64,000 nucleotides of DNA from Perilla frutescens (Eukaryota > Streptophyta > Magnoliopsida > Lamiales > Lamiaceae). The stretch is taken from contig BRKX01000006.1 in assembly GCA_026008535.1 (NCBI GenBank), forward strand, positions 40,598,664 through 40,662,663, given 5' to 3'. The notes under the pieces were generated by a model. That model ran no database searches, had not been told where the DNA came from, and saw nothing but the letters and a program-made list of their open reading frames with translations. Positions 10,807 to 23,997 of the stretch are shown one piece after another (the stretch's first letter is position 1; each line of letters starts with the position of its first letter). The position numbers and the translations under genes are program-made.

Positions 10807-12569
10807 GATTATTTTATTTTATTTTTATGGTGTGGAAAGTAAAATTTGAAGTGTGTTGAAGTAAAAATTGATATTTTAGTAATCTTAAAAATAATTACTT
10901 TTGCATTAATTTTTTGTGGTGTGAAAAGAAAAGGTCATGGTGTAAATAGTAAACACCCTTAAAAAATTATAAAATTGAATTTTGAATTGATTAACCATAA
11001 TAATGAATTATTAACTGAAAATCAAATACTAAAAAATAATTATACACTCTACTTGGGTGGGGTAAACCCTAAGAAATAATATTAAAATTATACTAAATCA
11101 CAAAAAAATAAACTTGAAAAAAAAATGGAAGAAAAACTCGTAATTTGAAAGTGCAACATGAATATACAGAAGGAGTGCAACATGAAATTTCATGTGAATT
11201 GTGTGTTGGTCTTTTTTTTTTAACCTCCTGATATGTAAACGACGTTGGTGAGTTTTTTTCTTAATGATATCATGTGAAAAAAACACAACATTGTCGATTA
11301 TATAATATAAGGCGGAAAAAATTAGGGTTGACATAATTAACATCTACTTGAAAAGTAAGATATATCCCCAAAATATAATTTAAAAATGTTTATTTTAGTT
11401 AAAATTCTAAAATTCGGGCACGTTCAGGCGGCTTCAAATTTTCCCTCATTTCATCTTTTTTTATAATTGAAAAAAGGAAAGAAATTAATTAATAGACTTT
11501 AAAAAATTAAAATACGAATCATATGGACAAAGTTCTACTCTCTTCAATTCGTCGTAAAGATACCTTTATGTTTTTATCTTTCGATTGAATTTTGTCAATG
11601 CCGTTACATTTAGTATTTTTCTAAGTCCTAGATCACACGTACGTATGAGTTTGTGAAAAAATTATAATCAATGCAAAGAGAGCTACTTCATTCCCACACA
11701 AAATCGCTTATCTATTGTACTTGTTATGTTTTTTATTACACACTAGTTTTTTTTTTTCTTCAATTTCAATTTGTTGTGTTTTAGTATAATTTTACACTTG
11801 TAATTTAGGATTTACTATATATTTTTAGAATTTGATTTTTCAAATAATCAAATAGAAACTTAAAATTAAATACTAAAAAATTATATAACACATCTTAATT
11901 GGATAGAATGGACCTTAAATAATAAATATAAAATTAAGTTAAAGTACAGTAAATTGAAATTGAAAGAAAAAAAGGACTAAAAAAATCAAATGTGCAATAA
12001 AAATGCAATAAAAGATCCTTGTACATGATTCAATTGCAGTTTTACTTATTAGTAAAGCTGAGGAGCCAGGCGTAAGCATAGACCATAGTAGGTAATCTTT
12101 TATTTTGTAAGTTTAAAAGATTTAATTAAAAATAGGGATTTTTTTTTTCAAATAAAATAAGTGTGACTAATTATTAATTCCAGGATCACAGCACTTATTA
12201 ATTATTGCCATTGGATGATGAACTGCGGCACTATTTCATTGGACGACTCATAAATAAAAAAAAGTAAACGCAATTGCAATTGCAATTGCGAGGTGTCGAC
12301 ATTTTCCATTTTTAACACCTTCTAAAGTGGAATACTACCAACACTGACATCCAAATTACTCACTAATTAATGAGAAGATTCTTAAATTATATTTTACATT
12401 TTTGTTTTTTAACTTGAGAGGAAATACTAACATTAACATTAATGAAGAGAAAATACAAAACATATCAAGAAGACCAGGAAAGGAAGTTCAATCCAACAAT
12501 AAGAGTTAAAAAATCCACGTCATAGTAAAACGATGTCCACAATATTGTCATTATAACGAATATGCTACA
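10806..12569. other. AT-rich intergenic DNA, no gene seen
   Basis: The stretch is strongly AT-rich with scattered homopolymer runs. The only long open frame (11098-11343, minus) is Lys/Phe-rich low-complexity sequence with no family signature. A short CAATTG repeat occurs near 12270-12290. Confidence 0.6.
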
Positions 12570-12842
12570 ATGTTAAATAAATACTCTTCTAAAATCTTTT
12601 TACAGCTAGACACAATATTTCCAAATTCCGGCACATCAACTACATTAGAAACAAAAGCATTGACAAGGGCTTCGAATGGCATGGCTCCGGCTAGCAATGC
12701 TGTTTATGATGGTTGGCATAAACCTCTAACTGGTTGGGTGAAGATAAATGTTGATACTGCTTTCTTTGGCAACGATAATGTGACATATTTTTGGATGATT
12801 TTGAGAAATGACTTGAAAGTATTAATTACATTTTATATTTAA
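12570..12842 (+). pseudogene. LINE-type RNase H domain fragment
   Basis: In this 90-residue frame the segment around 12706-12820 reads WHKPLTGWVKINVDTAFFG then MILRND. This matches the start of the RVT_3-type RNase H domain of plant non-LTR retrotransposons (usual form WxPPxxGWxKxNxDGA, with the first catalytic Asp in NVD). The domain breaks off about 40 residues later and lacks the remaining catalytic acids, so it is a fragment. No reverse transcriptase is nearby. Confidence 0.6.
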
Positions 12843-13070
12843 GACGATGAAATCAATCATTAAAAGTAGAATATTATTCAAATTATGGTGTAGACCAATT
12901 AGTAGCTAGTGTGACTTGGTCTAATCATGGGTGTATGTGCCCGGTCAAAATCATATTAAATTAATTATCCAAGAGAGTAAAAGGGATCATAAATCAATAA
13001 TGGTTGTGTGTATAAAATTCTGACCGCTGACTCTATGATACAACTGGATTAGTTGCTCACGACCATGTCA

Positions 13071-13074
<4 letters not shown>

Positions 13075-13132
<58 letters not shown>

Positions 13133-13153
13133 ATATATATATATATATATATA
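13075..13153. repeat. (CT)n followed by (TA)n, upstream of the chitinase gene
   Basis: About 27 CT units end at 13129 and are followed by about eleven TA units to 13153. The tract ends 32 bases before the chitinase start codon and so lies in its core promoter or 5' leader. Length variation here could affect expression; that is inference. Confidence 0.9.
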
Positions 13154-13185
13154 AGCATATGCATACATGCATGGTAGGTTGAAGA

Positions 13186-14128
13186 ATGAAGGCTAGTGGT
13201 AGTATATTATCAATGAGAATATCAATACTGCATTTGTGTTTGTGTTGGTTGGTGATGAACATTGGGTTGGCGATGGGCAGCTCCATATCAATTTCAATTC
13301 CTCGACAGTTGTTCAACACCATCTTCCTACACAAAGACGACGCCGTTTGCCCCGCCAAAGATTTCTTCACCTACGACTCCTTCGTGCAAGCCACCCGATG
13401 CTTCCCGAAATTCGGCAACACCGGCAGCGCCGCCACCAGGAAGCGTGAGATCGCCGCATTTCTCGCTCAAATCTCCCACGAGACGACCGGGGGATGGGCT
13501 ACCGCCCCCAACGGCCCCTACGCTTGGGGCCTCTGCTTCAAGGAAGAAGTCGCTCCTCAGAGCATTTACTGCGACGACACCAACACTCAATGGCCTTGTT
13601 CTCCCGGCAAGTCCTACAAAGGCCGAGGCCCTATTCAGCTATCCTGGTAAAAACAAAAGAAAAAAACCAATTCATTTGTCATATGCATAGATGCATGCAT
13701 GTTTCACTTCATCAATACAATCATGACTCATCGGGAATGATGATTCTATTCCTGCCTGCAGGAACTACAACTACGGACCAGCAGGACGAGCCTTGGGGTT
13801 CGACGGCCTTGCCAACCCGGACATTGTCTCCAACAACTCCGTCATCTCATGGAAAACCGCGCTTTGGTTTTGGATGACAGAGCAGAACCCCAAGCCCTCC
13901 TGCCACAACGTCATGGTCAGCCGCTACATCCCCACGAAACAGGATTTGGCCGCCAATCGGACCGCCGGTTTCGGGCTCGTCACCAACATCATCAATGGAG
14001 GACTCGAATGTGGGATTCCCACCAGCGCCTCCGTCTTAGATCGGATTGGATACTTCCAACGGTACGCTGCCATCTTCAACGTCTCAACCGGACCCAACTT
14101 GGATTGCCAATATCAACAACACTACTGA
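13186..14128 (+). CDS. GH19 endochitinase, class II-like (no chitin-binding domain)
   Basis: Two exons, 13186-13646 and 13762-14128, joined by a GT-AG intron that restores the WNYNYGPAG reading, give about 275 residues. The first 30-33 residues form a hydrophobic secretion signal. The rest is a glycoside hydrolase family 19 domain, which hydrolyses beta-1,4-linked N-acetylglucosamine in chitin. Visible landmarks are SHETTGGW with catalytic Glu99, CFKEE with the second catalytic Glu (about 121), YKGRGPIQLSWNYNYG across the splice junction, and GLVTNIINGGLECG. There is no hevein-type domain or hinge. A second Met at residue 10 could also serve as start. Such enzymes act in the apoplast or vacuole in defence or development. 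It converges on the oxidase gene about 300 bases downstream. No disabling change seen. Confidence 0.92.
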
Positions 14129-14433
14129 CTTCAATTTCATACACAATAACTCTGTAACTGTAAAAAGTTATAGGATTTTGGGTCGCCATTCATCGTATAA
14201 AAATTATGTATATCTAAAATCCGCTCACAAAGTTTGTACAAGTAAATGCTCTCATCAGAATCTGATACAAGAGTGGAAATATTATTCAATTTTGATGTTC
14301 ACCTCAAATTCTTGCAATCTACTTAATCACAATACAAGTTCTCAACTGCATGTGACTTATCTTAAACAGTGGAAAAATAAAACTTTCCACTACTCATCCT
14401 ACACAACCTTCAACTAATCCCCAATTATGAACT
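14129..14433. other. Intergenic spacer between convergent genes
   Basis: AT-rich DNA between the chitinase stop and the oxidase stop, presumably holding both 3' untranslated regions. No other feature recognised. Confidence 0.6.
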
Positions 14434-17400
14434 TCACCTATACACATTTTCTGACAAATAATTTGTTACCTCTGCTGCAACTTCATATGCACCCTCTACA
14501 CATCTGCCCAACGCTACACCAGCCGCATAATTACCTCCAAGAAAAAGCCCGTTAAAACCGCCATTGCTCAGAGCAGTTCGGGCATTATCCAACAGATCCA
14601 AGTGGCCAACCAGAAATTGTGGAATGGCTTGTGGCCACACACGTACTCCCAGGACTAGTGGATCCGCTGCATTAGTTTTTATAAGCATCTTTCTTAAGTC
14701 ACGGTCCACCGATTCCACAAGTTGGCTCTCAGTCTGATCAAACAACAAGTAGTGAGGCAACCAACCAAACATGCCAGTATGGAAACTGAAAAATATGCAA
14801 AAGTGAATTCCTAGTGCATATGGTATAATTCACAAGAAATTGACTTGACTCCATCAAATACTGAAAAAGAACATTAAGACGTTTCTTTAATGCTCAAGTA
14901 AAGCACAGTAACCATTTATAAAATTAAGCCTAAACAAAATATATGCGACATTAGCTCCTTGAAATAACTTAACCAACTTAGAAGCACTTCAGAAACAATT
15001 TCTAACTGAATAAAGGAATTTCAACTTATAACCTTTTTTTATTCCTTCTAAAAGAGTCTAGTTTCTAATGTCAATAGTTGCACTATAAGCATGTATTGTT
15101 TACACACGTTTTTACCTTAGATGTAATTCCAGGATTGGTAGTTCCTCCAATGTAGTTCAAGAGAAGAATTCTTCCAGGTGGGGCACGGTTAGGAAACAGT
15201 GATGAGCTATATATCGTTCCTGTAGAATCAAAGGGGAAACAACAATAGAGCTATATCAGCGGCACATACAGCTTTAAGTTGCACTCTATAATAAATTTGA
15301 ATAATGCTCATAAACTCACAGTTTTCTACATGCATGATATATAGGAATAATCAATAAATTAATCCTAATGGATTTACCTAAAGTTTCAACCCCTTGGGAA
15401 CGCGGATGCAACTGCCCAAACCCCTTTAGTTCACCATCAATCAAACGTTCTTCACGGATTGCTCCTTCTGGATATGAAATGGTGACTGCAGCAACAGGTG
15501 GATAGTAAAATTTTGACAATGCATCTGCTGCAATAGCCTGCAAATAAATGTGTACGAGAGATAGCAAAAAATTGTGTGATAAAACATTTGCATATTCAAG
15601 ATAACTATTACTGAAGTTATCTACACAGACAGAATATAGATGCACACATAATAGTGTTAGAAAAGCTAATAAATAGAACACCTAGAAAATAGACATACAG
15701 AACAGCTTAATGAAAACACCTTCAACATTTTAGGTTCATATTTAAAGATCTACAACCATCAATAAAACCTAACTGCTCCTAGTACAGTGGTAAGGGAGAT
15801 AGAGTTTTGACAGTTCTAGTACCAATTCTCAACACATAAGTGAATTTAAATGAATGCACGCATAATATATATACAACATACCGAAAGTGGACGTAATATG
15901 GTGCTAGCCACATAGGATGGCACAGTCATGACAATACTTTTACTCTGCACAGACACTGTTCCACTGGGAGTTTCATATGTCAACGTGTAAACTCCATTGT
16001 CCAACTTAGAGATGGTCGTAAGTTTCCATGACAACTTGACCTTGTTTCCTAAGCTAGAAATATAACATATGCATGAGCAATGAGCACAAACATATATAAT
16101 TAGTAATAACTAATAACACCTTTTCCCCCATTTTACTAGCTTAATCACTGAAGAAGTCAAGTATTTCTTATACGTAAATCTTGTGACATTAACAATGAAT
16201 TAATGAAGTCCATTGCTGCATCTTTTACTTTTAAAATGCATTTATATAGCTACTTTCTGACCTTAAATTTTCACAAATATGATCAGCAATAATTTCATCA
16301 CATCAAATGTTTGAATTTATAGTTTATGTACAAGACGAAAGTTATTAGAATTCTATTTTTTTTTCAAAATTAAAAACAGAGTGTTGCAATTCCTTTTTTA
16401 GCATCGAGCCATCGAGAGCACAAACCAAAGAATCCTGCATCAGGAAATGAGAAAAATTATGTGTTTTTTTACAGTGCATAAGAAATGATGAGTACCTTGA
16501 CGAAATTGCCTTAGGCAGTGTTACCAAACCCTTCCTAAACGACCCGACTGTTTGGCCTTTTGGTTTTGGTAAGCGCCTGGAGTTGCATTTAATTTAAAAT
16601 GTGAAAATTCACGCGCATTTAAAATAATCTATCACAAGAAAGGCCTCGGTAAGGATATAATTACGGATCTCTCGGTGCCTTTGGGCTGCTAGATTTCTCT
16701 TTAATTGCTTTCACAGTTCCTCCAATTATGCTACCACCAGTTTGCTCCAGTTTCCAAACTTTCCCAAATGCTGCTTTCATACTTAGTTTTGATGGATCCC
16801 CAGCATAAACCCCTGTACAAGAAGAGAAATGTGATATAATATTCATTCAATAAAATATGCATATCATACCCGAAATACTACAAACATTCCCAGCATAATG
16901 TTTGGACCTTGAGCCACATGATACATTTAATCAGACTTGTGAGTAAAAAAGGAATCTGGCTGAATTTTTCTTAAAAATCTTATAAGCTACTATACAGAAT
17001 CTTCAATTAAGACCTGGGCACCTGGAGTTTGAATATGATAGGCCACAAGTGTATTTGGCATGAATAACTTTCTTTGAAAAAAAAAATACAAAAAAATTTC
17101 AATCTCAACTAAAATCGATGTTTGCCATCAAATAAGTGTATATCTCCTACATTTATTGAAATGCAGTTATCTACAAAAAACTAAATGTCTAATTGAAAAT
17201 AATGAATAGCTTTTTTAATCATTCCTTATTTTCTAGAAGAAAATAAGTTGTCTTCCTCTTAATTTAGCATGGTGTTGTTAGTAAATGGAGTAAGAACTTG
17301 ATGGGTGAGAAACAAATTTGTGTCTATCTATTAGTGTATAGATGAAGTCAGAAAGAGTAGGCATAGTTTAGCCTATGAAGCCCAGCATCTAGTTAGCTTC

Positions 17401-18519
17401 TGGAGAATCTCAGCACTTTTGTTGCGAGCACAATACACTTGACACTCAAATTGAAAAGATTTTACGAAGTTTTTCAACCCAGCAATAGTTATCCTTTACA
17501 GACATCAAATTGTCAAGTGCTGTCTCACGATTGTTTTTGTCAAACAACCGCATCCAAACCAACATTTCTATTATAGCAACACCAAACTTTCTAATGATAA
17601 AGGCATGAGAAGTTTTGCATTTATGAGTGTATGCATAAGATCACTTCATGTATAGATCGGAATGCTCGAGTCTATCAAGAGAATATGCCGTATATCTTAA
17701 AAGCTTCAAGAAAACCCGATGTAACTTAGCAATGTCGTAAAGCAATCACCAAACAAAATTTGAGCAAGTGCTAAACTAGAAAAGGCTTTACATGTGCTAG
17801 AGTTTAAGTAGTACCGGAGCAAAAGGGCTCTATTAAGCGCTCAAAAACTTCATCACCAAGGTTACGCCTCACAAACTCTTCAACCGATTCCTCATGACCC
17901 TGTAACCTTCAACAAAATCTGAAATGGTAAGAATGCAATGCAATGCAGAAGCAACAAAACATAAGAAGAAAGAGGGGAAACAAACTGGCGGGGGCGGGCG
18001 AAGACCCATTGCACCAAAACCAGCTCTGAGCTTCCCAGGAATGCTCATCAAGTCAAAGAATGGCAAGTCGGTGAGGTTGGAAGGCACCGGCCTCAGCTTC
18101 CCATCCCACAAGACGAAACGAGGGGCATTTGGGTCTCCCAACACCAACTCATCCTTCAACCCACTGTCCACAGCCATGGTTAGCATGGGATCGGAGGGCT
18201 GGAAGCTATTGGGGCCTTCCTCCCAGAGATAACCATCCCTCTCGACGGTGGTGATGTTTCCTCCGACACGCTCTCTCGCTTCCGTGACCATGAGATTGGA
18301 GTTACGATGCTTGGTGGAAAGGGCCTGAGCAATGCAGAGGCCGCTGATGCCTCCGCCCACAATGACGCAGTCCAACGGCGACCCATCGCTCGTCCCCGGA
18401 GAGGGGGAAATTGCGGCGGGACCCTCTGCAATGGAGCAGCGGAATGGGCAGTGGCGAGGGATTGATGAAGAAAGAGAGGAGAGAGGGGTGAAGGCAGTGA
18501 AATGGGTGAGAGTAGCCAT
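14434..18519 (-). CDS. PPOX1: Protoporphyrinogen oxidase, chloroplast type
   Basis: Eight exons with GT-AG borders and consistent phase: 17986-18519, 17815-17899, 16665-16812, 16496-16576, 15882-16053, 15378-15537, 15116-15219, 14434-14733, giving about 527 residues. It oxidises protoporphyrinogen IX to protoporphyrin IX, the last step shared by heme and chlorophyll synthesis, using FAD; plant PPO1 is plastid-located and is the target of diphenyl-ether herbicides. The first roughly 45 residues are Ser/Thr/Pro-rich, like a transit peptide. The dinucleotide-binding motif VIVGGGISG is at residues 52-60, followed by EARERVGGNI and LWEEGPNSFQ. Exon 3 encodes VYAGDPSKLSMKAAF; the last exon has PQAIPQFLVGHLD and the C-terminal FAD contact GLFLGGNYAAGVALGR. 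Length and motif order match the family, and no lesion was found. It is divergent from the SAUR remnant. Confidence 0.95.
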
Positions 18520-19041
18520 TTCTTCGCCGGAGAGGAGAGTTGGGAGAGAGGGGGTTGATTAAATTGTGAAACGGAAGCTTATCTCCACGTGGACGGACGG
18601 TATTGTGTTGCTAGATAAACATTGGATTCATGTAGAGATTATGTTTTTTCAAACACAATACATATTAAATTAATTGAAAAGTAATTATTTATGATTTTAT
18701 TTAAATATCCTTACTAATTAATAACTATAAATTCAAAAAAATAATTCAATAATCATAAATTAAAAGAAAACAATACCTAATATATCAAAAATTAACGATG
18801 TTTATATATATACACCACTATTAAATTTAATTATAAATTAAATCATTAATAATTTACTTAAATATCCTTTTAAATAAAAAAATATTGTATTTATTTCAAA
18901 ATATTTTTTTTAAAATATTCAAAAGAAAAAAGAATCACCCCGTTTCTTCCCCAACCCATTTTCTCTCCTCTCTCCCTCACTCCACATTTCTTCAAATCAT
19001 CTGCTACTTCTAGTCTCTTTTTCTCTCTTCCTCTCTCTAAA
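18520..19041. other. Divergent intergenic region between the oxidase and SAUR genes
   Basis: About 520 bases separate the two start codons and should hold both promoters. The middle (18640-18920) is AT-rich; the right end (18945-19040) is a CT-rich leader just before the SAUR ATG. No unambiguous TATA box was assigned. Confidence 0.5.
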
Positions 19042-19080
19042 ATGTCGTCAGCCATCAAGAAAACGAACATATGATCAGAC

Positions 19081-19369
19081 TGTTACAATCTAGCTTGAAG
19101 CTCTATTTTCTATTGATAGATATATCACACTTTTGTTATGGTGAAACACGCTTTTGTTGATTAGAATGAATAGCCAACGTCGTCGTTTGGGCAATGTAGC
19201 GTGTTGGTATAAATCCAGCTCTCATTTTGTATAAGGGCAAGATGTAATTGATATTTGTTCCCCAGGTCAATCTAATCCTTCCCCAATTCTCTCTATTTCT
19301 ATCACAATCCTCTCTAATTTTCTGCAAATCTCTTCTCTTATTTTTCTGAATTAAATTCAGCTTGTAATA
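19081..19369 (+). repeat. 5' LTR of the Reina-like element
   Basis: It begins TGTTACAATC and ends near TTGTAATA (consensus end probably TGTAACA). A TATAAA box lies near 19208. It matches the 3' LTR closely but retains 17 bases (GGGCAATG...GTGTT region) that the 3' copy lacks. Confidence 0.9.
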
Positions 19370-19372
19370 TTG

Positions 19373-19391
19373 TTGGCCTTAGAGCAAGCGA
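19373..19391 (+). other. Degenerate primer-binding site
   Basis: TTGGCCTTAGAGCAAGCGA just after the 5' LTR resembles the usual TTGGTATCAGAGC site complementary to initiator Met tRNA, with changes in the middle. The position is right; the sequence has drifted. Confidence 0.5.
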
Positions 19392-19415
19392 TCCTAACTG
19401 CCAACTCTGATACCC

Positions 19416-22400
19416 ATGACAAAAAGTAATACTTCGCGAATTGACACAATTGAAGAACTCGCAGAATTGGTGCAGAATCAAAGTGAGTTGTTGCACAATC
19501 AAGAGGAAAGGATACGATATGATGGTAACAAGAGATTCAATTGATGCAATAAGAAGAGGCGAACAACCAGCTCGAAATGCATAAACAAATCGCAGAGCTG
19601 TCACAACAAATGGAATCCACATTAAGTAAAATTGAACAAATCCTCAAACACATGATCGGGAAAGAAAGTTAGACCGTGGATGTAGCTGCGGCAACTAGTA
19701 ACACTTATTCTTCATCTAATCCTATCGCAAACTCACTTAGTAGAGGATGAGCAGGTGTTCTTACGCTAAACATGCATCATTCGACTTCACACTTGAAAAA
19801 TCATACATGTCTCCACTCACATTTGCTGAAAATTGATTTTCCAAAATTTAATGGAGAAGATCCGCGACATTGGCTTTGAAAATGTCATAAATATTTTGTG
19901 ATCAACATGTCGGATTACGAAAAAATCGTGTTGGCTGCTATGCATATGGAAGGTGACGCAGAATAATAGTACACAGATTATATAGAAGGGAAAGAGAATA
20001 TGTTATGGGACCATTTCGCCGAGCTTGTATTGATGAGGTTTCAGAATGCGGGAGGTGAAAATTTAATTGGGCAATTCAACAAGTTGAAACAGATGGGGCC
20101 AGTTCAGGTATATATTAAGGAATTTGAGGAATTGAAAGCATTTATGGTAGTAACAAACAGATTCCTCACTGGAGAGTATTTTGTGAAGAGTTTCATCAGC
20201 GGATTGAAAGAAGACATAGGACAAATGGTGGAGATGTTCAATCCTGATTCCTTTTTGGAAACAATCCAGTTGGCTCAGAAATGAGAAGGGCTATTAAATT
20301 CTCAAAATAATAGTAGCAAGGTGGTGAACAAAACATATGGCAATGCAAGTGGGTCTTGGAAAGGGAATTTAAGTGCCTCTAAAGGTCATAAAACTAAGTT
20401 GGCTGATAGTGAATCTGAGAAGATACCTCCTGTGAAATGATTGACTCCGGAAGAGATGGAGTTAAGAAGAAAAAAGAACGTATGCTTTAACTGCGATGAG
20501 CCCTATCATTTCGGGCACAAATGCAAGAAATTATTTGTCATTATGGGTGAGGACTCCCTGGAGGAGGATGATGAAATAAGATTAGTGGAGGAGAAACATG
20601 AGGAAGATGTAGAGTTACAAGTCTCAGTTCATGCACTTGCGGGGCAGCTCGCACATGTTACTATTAAGTTAAAAGGATTGGCGGGCAGACACGAACTAGG
20701 TGTATTGATTGATACGGGTAGGACTCACAGTTTTATAGACCTCGAAACAGCGAAGAAGATTGGGTATGTGCTAGAATACACCAAACCTATGATTGTGACT
20801 GTAGTTGATGGAAGTAGAACTGAATGCAATGCAAAATGTACTCAATTTGAATGGAAAATGAGCGTAAACAAGTTTGTAGCCTCTGCGGGGGTTGTGACAT
20901 GGTCTTGGGAGTAAACTTCATGCGCCAAATGGGACCCGTGACCTTCAATTTTGAGAAACAGAGGATTCAATTCCAAAGAAATGGACAAAATATCACATTA
21001 CATGGTAGCTAACCAAGAGTATCTTTTAGTATGATCTTTGCAAATTAATTGAAGAGTGTGTTCCGAAAGAGACATGATAATGTATTTGGATGTATATGCA
21101 AAATTTTTTGGGAGGAAATTTCACAAGAGACCAAACAAGTCCCAAAAATTCAACCTCTATTGCAGAATATCGAAGCATATTCGAATTACCAAAGGGATTG
21201 CCACCTACCCGAGCCTATGACCATCAAATTCCTCTTAAACCGGGCACTACATCTTTTAAGATTCCTCCTTATCGATACTTATTCTTGTAGAGGGTGGAGA
21301 TCGAAGCTTTGGTGCAAGAAATGCTACAAAGTGGGATCATACAAGAGAGTAGTAGTCCATGTTCATCTCCAGTGTTGCTCATCAGGAAAAAAGATGGAAC
21401 CTGGCGGTTTTGTGTCGACTATCGCAAGCTCAATTCATTTACTATCAAGGACAGCTTCCCTATATCGCTAGTGGATGACTTATTGGATGAGTCAGGGAAA
21501 GCAAAGATATTCTTAAAGATTGATCTCCGGTCTGGTTATCATCAAATTAGAATGTACCCTCAAGACGTGCATAAGATAGCTTTTGCGACCACCTCCGGGT
21601 TATATGAATTTAAAGTGATGCCATTTGGGCTTACCAATGCATCAGCTACATTTCAAGCTCTAATAAATCATATCGTTCAGCCATTTCTACAACGATCAGT
21701 TCATGTGTTCTTCGATGATATCCTAATTTATAGTCGAACTCTAGAGGAACATTTGGAGCATCTTCGAGAGGTTTTTCAGTTGATGGTTAAGAATAAATTG
21801 TTTGCTAAGGATTCTAAATGTGCCTTTGGAAGAGATCGAGTGAAGTATTTGGGCCACGTTATTTCGAAAGAAGGAATAGCTAAAGATTCAAACAAAATTG
21901 AAGCTATGCTCAACTGACCTCCACCAAAAATAGTAAAGGCCTTAAGAGGGTTTTTGGGGTTGACCGGTTACTACCAAAAATTAATGAGAAAATATGGAAT
22001 TATTGCAAAGCCATTGACGAACCTCACCCGAAAGGGGCAGTTCTTATGGACTAAAGAAGCTCAACAAGCTTTTGACGAGCTTAAACAAGCTATGACAACA
22101 ACTCATGTACTATAATTACCAGACTTCTCAAAGGAGTTCATCATTAAAACTGATGCTTGCTACAACGAGCTAGGAGCTATACTGATGCAGGGTGGTCACC
22201 CTTTGGCCTATACTAGTAAAGCTTTGAGTCCTAAGAACTTGGGGCTATCAATATATGCGAAGGAAATTTTGGCAATTCTTATGGCTGTTGAGAAGTGGCG
22301 AAACTACCTTCTGCATGGACAATTCGTGATCAAGATAGATTAGCAAAGTTTAAGACATCTTCTTACGCAAAAAAATTATACACCATTGCAGCATAAATAT

Positions 22401-23968
22401 ATGACTAAGCTATTGGGTTTCGATTACAAAATTGAGTACAAAAAGATAACTGAGAACTCAGCAGCTGACGCTCTATCTCGGGTTTTCCAAGAAACATTAG
22501 AGGAAGAATCTGGATGTATGGCTATCACGATGGTGCAACCACTCTGGATAGAGAAAGTCATTAAGAGTTATACTACCGACACACTTGCACAAGAAATTAT
22601 TGTTGAAATGATAACCTTTCCGTACAATGTGTCTTGATATACTTATGAAAATGGGGTGTTAAAGTATAAGAAGAGGCTCTATGTAGGTGAGACTACTGAT
22701 TTTCGAAGTTCCGTACTTGATTATTTCCATACTTCAACTATTAGTGGTCACTCAGGAGAGACAACTACACTCCAACGATTGAAAAATATTTTTTGGTGGC
22801 CCAAATTGAAGAAGGATATGCATTATCTTGTGTCACAATGCCATGTGTGTCAAGTCAACAAACATGAGACTAGGAAGACTCCTGGCCTGCTGCAACCTCT
22901 ACCCGTGCCTGATCAAGCTTGGCAATACCTTACCATGGATTTTATCGAACAACTTCCACAGTCTGGCAGAAAAGATGCTATTTGGGTGGTAGTCGACTGC
23001 TATACCAAATATGCTCACTTTTTTCCTATACGCCACCCTATAACCGCCTCTCAACTTTCATAATTAGTCATGGAGACAGTCTACAAGTTGCATGGTCTTC
23101 CACAGAGCATTGTCAGTAATCGGGATAAGTTATTTACGAGTCAATTTTGGCAGCAGCTTCTTACTTCTTTGGGGGTTCACCACCATCTGAGCATTGTGTA
23201 CCACCCACAGTCCGATGGACAAAGTGAAAGGGTCAATCAATATTTGGAGAATTATCTTCGACATATGTGTGGGTCAGAACTAAAATAATGGTCGAAATGG
23301 TTGTCGTATGCAGAGCATTGGTATAATACCAGCTACCACTCCTCTATCAAAACATCTCTCTTTGAGGCTCTATATGGATATCGAGCTACTCCGATGCTCA
23401 TGGGCCCGTACCAGTCTAATGCAGTTATTGGAGTTGAGCACTTATTATAAGAGAAATAGATCATTCAACAACACTTGAAATACCTCTTGCATCAAGCTCA
23501 GGACAGGATGTAAAAGTTGGTTGATAAAAGAAGAATGGAGTGCCAATTTGAGGTCGGTGATTGGGTGTACCTAAATTTGAAACCTTACCTTCAACGGACA
23601 TTGCGAAATAACAAACTATGGAATCTCATTTCGAAATATGCCGGTCCATTCCGTGTGGTTGACAGGATTGGTTCAGTTGCTTACCGTCTGCAACTTTCTG
23701 AAAATACAAAGTTGCACCCAGTCTTCCATGTATCTTGTTCAAAAAGAAAGTGGGCTCTGCAGACAGGACTACAACTTCATTACCTGTTTTTGATGATTTG
23801 GGCAAGAAAATCCTGTACCCTATCAAAATCCTAGCTCGCCATTTGATCCAAAGAAATAATAGTCCAGCAGCAGAGGTACTCGTTCAGTGGGCTCATTTAC
23901 CAGAAAAAGAATCAACATAGGAAGACTATGAGAAAATAACGTCCAAATTTCCACATCTGATGGCATAA
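19416..23968 (+). pseudogene. Chromovirus gag-pol remnant
   Basis: Gag starts at ATG 19416 (MTKSNTSRIDTIEELAEL). Later landmarks: gag core (20000-20284), zinc knuckle CFNCDEPYHFGHKC near 20480-20530, protease LIDTGRTHSFID near 20707 (DTG present), reverse transcriptase 21294-21917 with FFDDILIYS as the YxDD box, RNase H with KTDA near 22146, integrase zinc finger with CHVCQ near 22840, integrase core (D in MDFIEQ, D in SNRDK, E in SDGQSE), GPF motif near 23640, and a chromodomain-like tail VLVQWAHLPEKEST at about 23878-23918. Many stops (for example TGA at 21915-21917, and at 22635, 23062, 23286) and frame changes near 20885, 21000-21090 and 23740 destroy it. Several stops replace Trp or Gln codons, as expected from cytosine deamination in silenced DNA. 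Confidence 0.88.
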
Positions 23969-23982
23969 AGGCATTTTTTTTT

Positions 23983-23997
23983 CCGAAGAGAGGTGAT
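23983..23997 (+). other. Polypurine tract of the Reina-like element
   Basis: CCGAAGAGAGGTGAT directly precedes the 3' LTR start TGTTACAATC and fits the priming site for plus-strand synthesis. Confidence 0.6.

Noticed and set aside
15770..15835. tRNA/SINE-like box A (CAGTGGTAAGGGAG) and GTTCTAGT in an oxidase intron
   Set aside because: The box B is poor, no cloverleaf can be drawn and no tail or target duplication is visible.
16345..16527. Open frame inside oxidase intron 4
   Set aside because: The conserved protein is continuous without it (S-S joins LGNKVKLSW), and it shows no homology.
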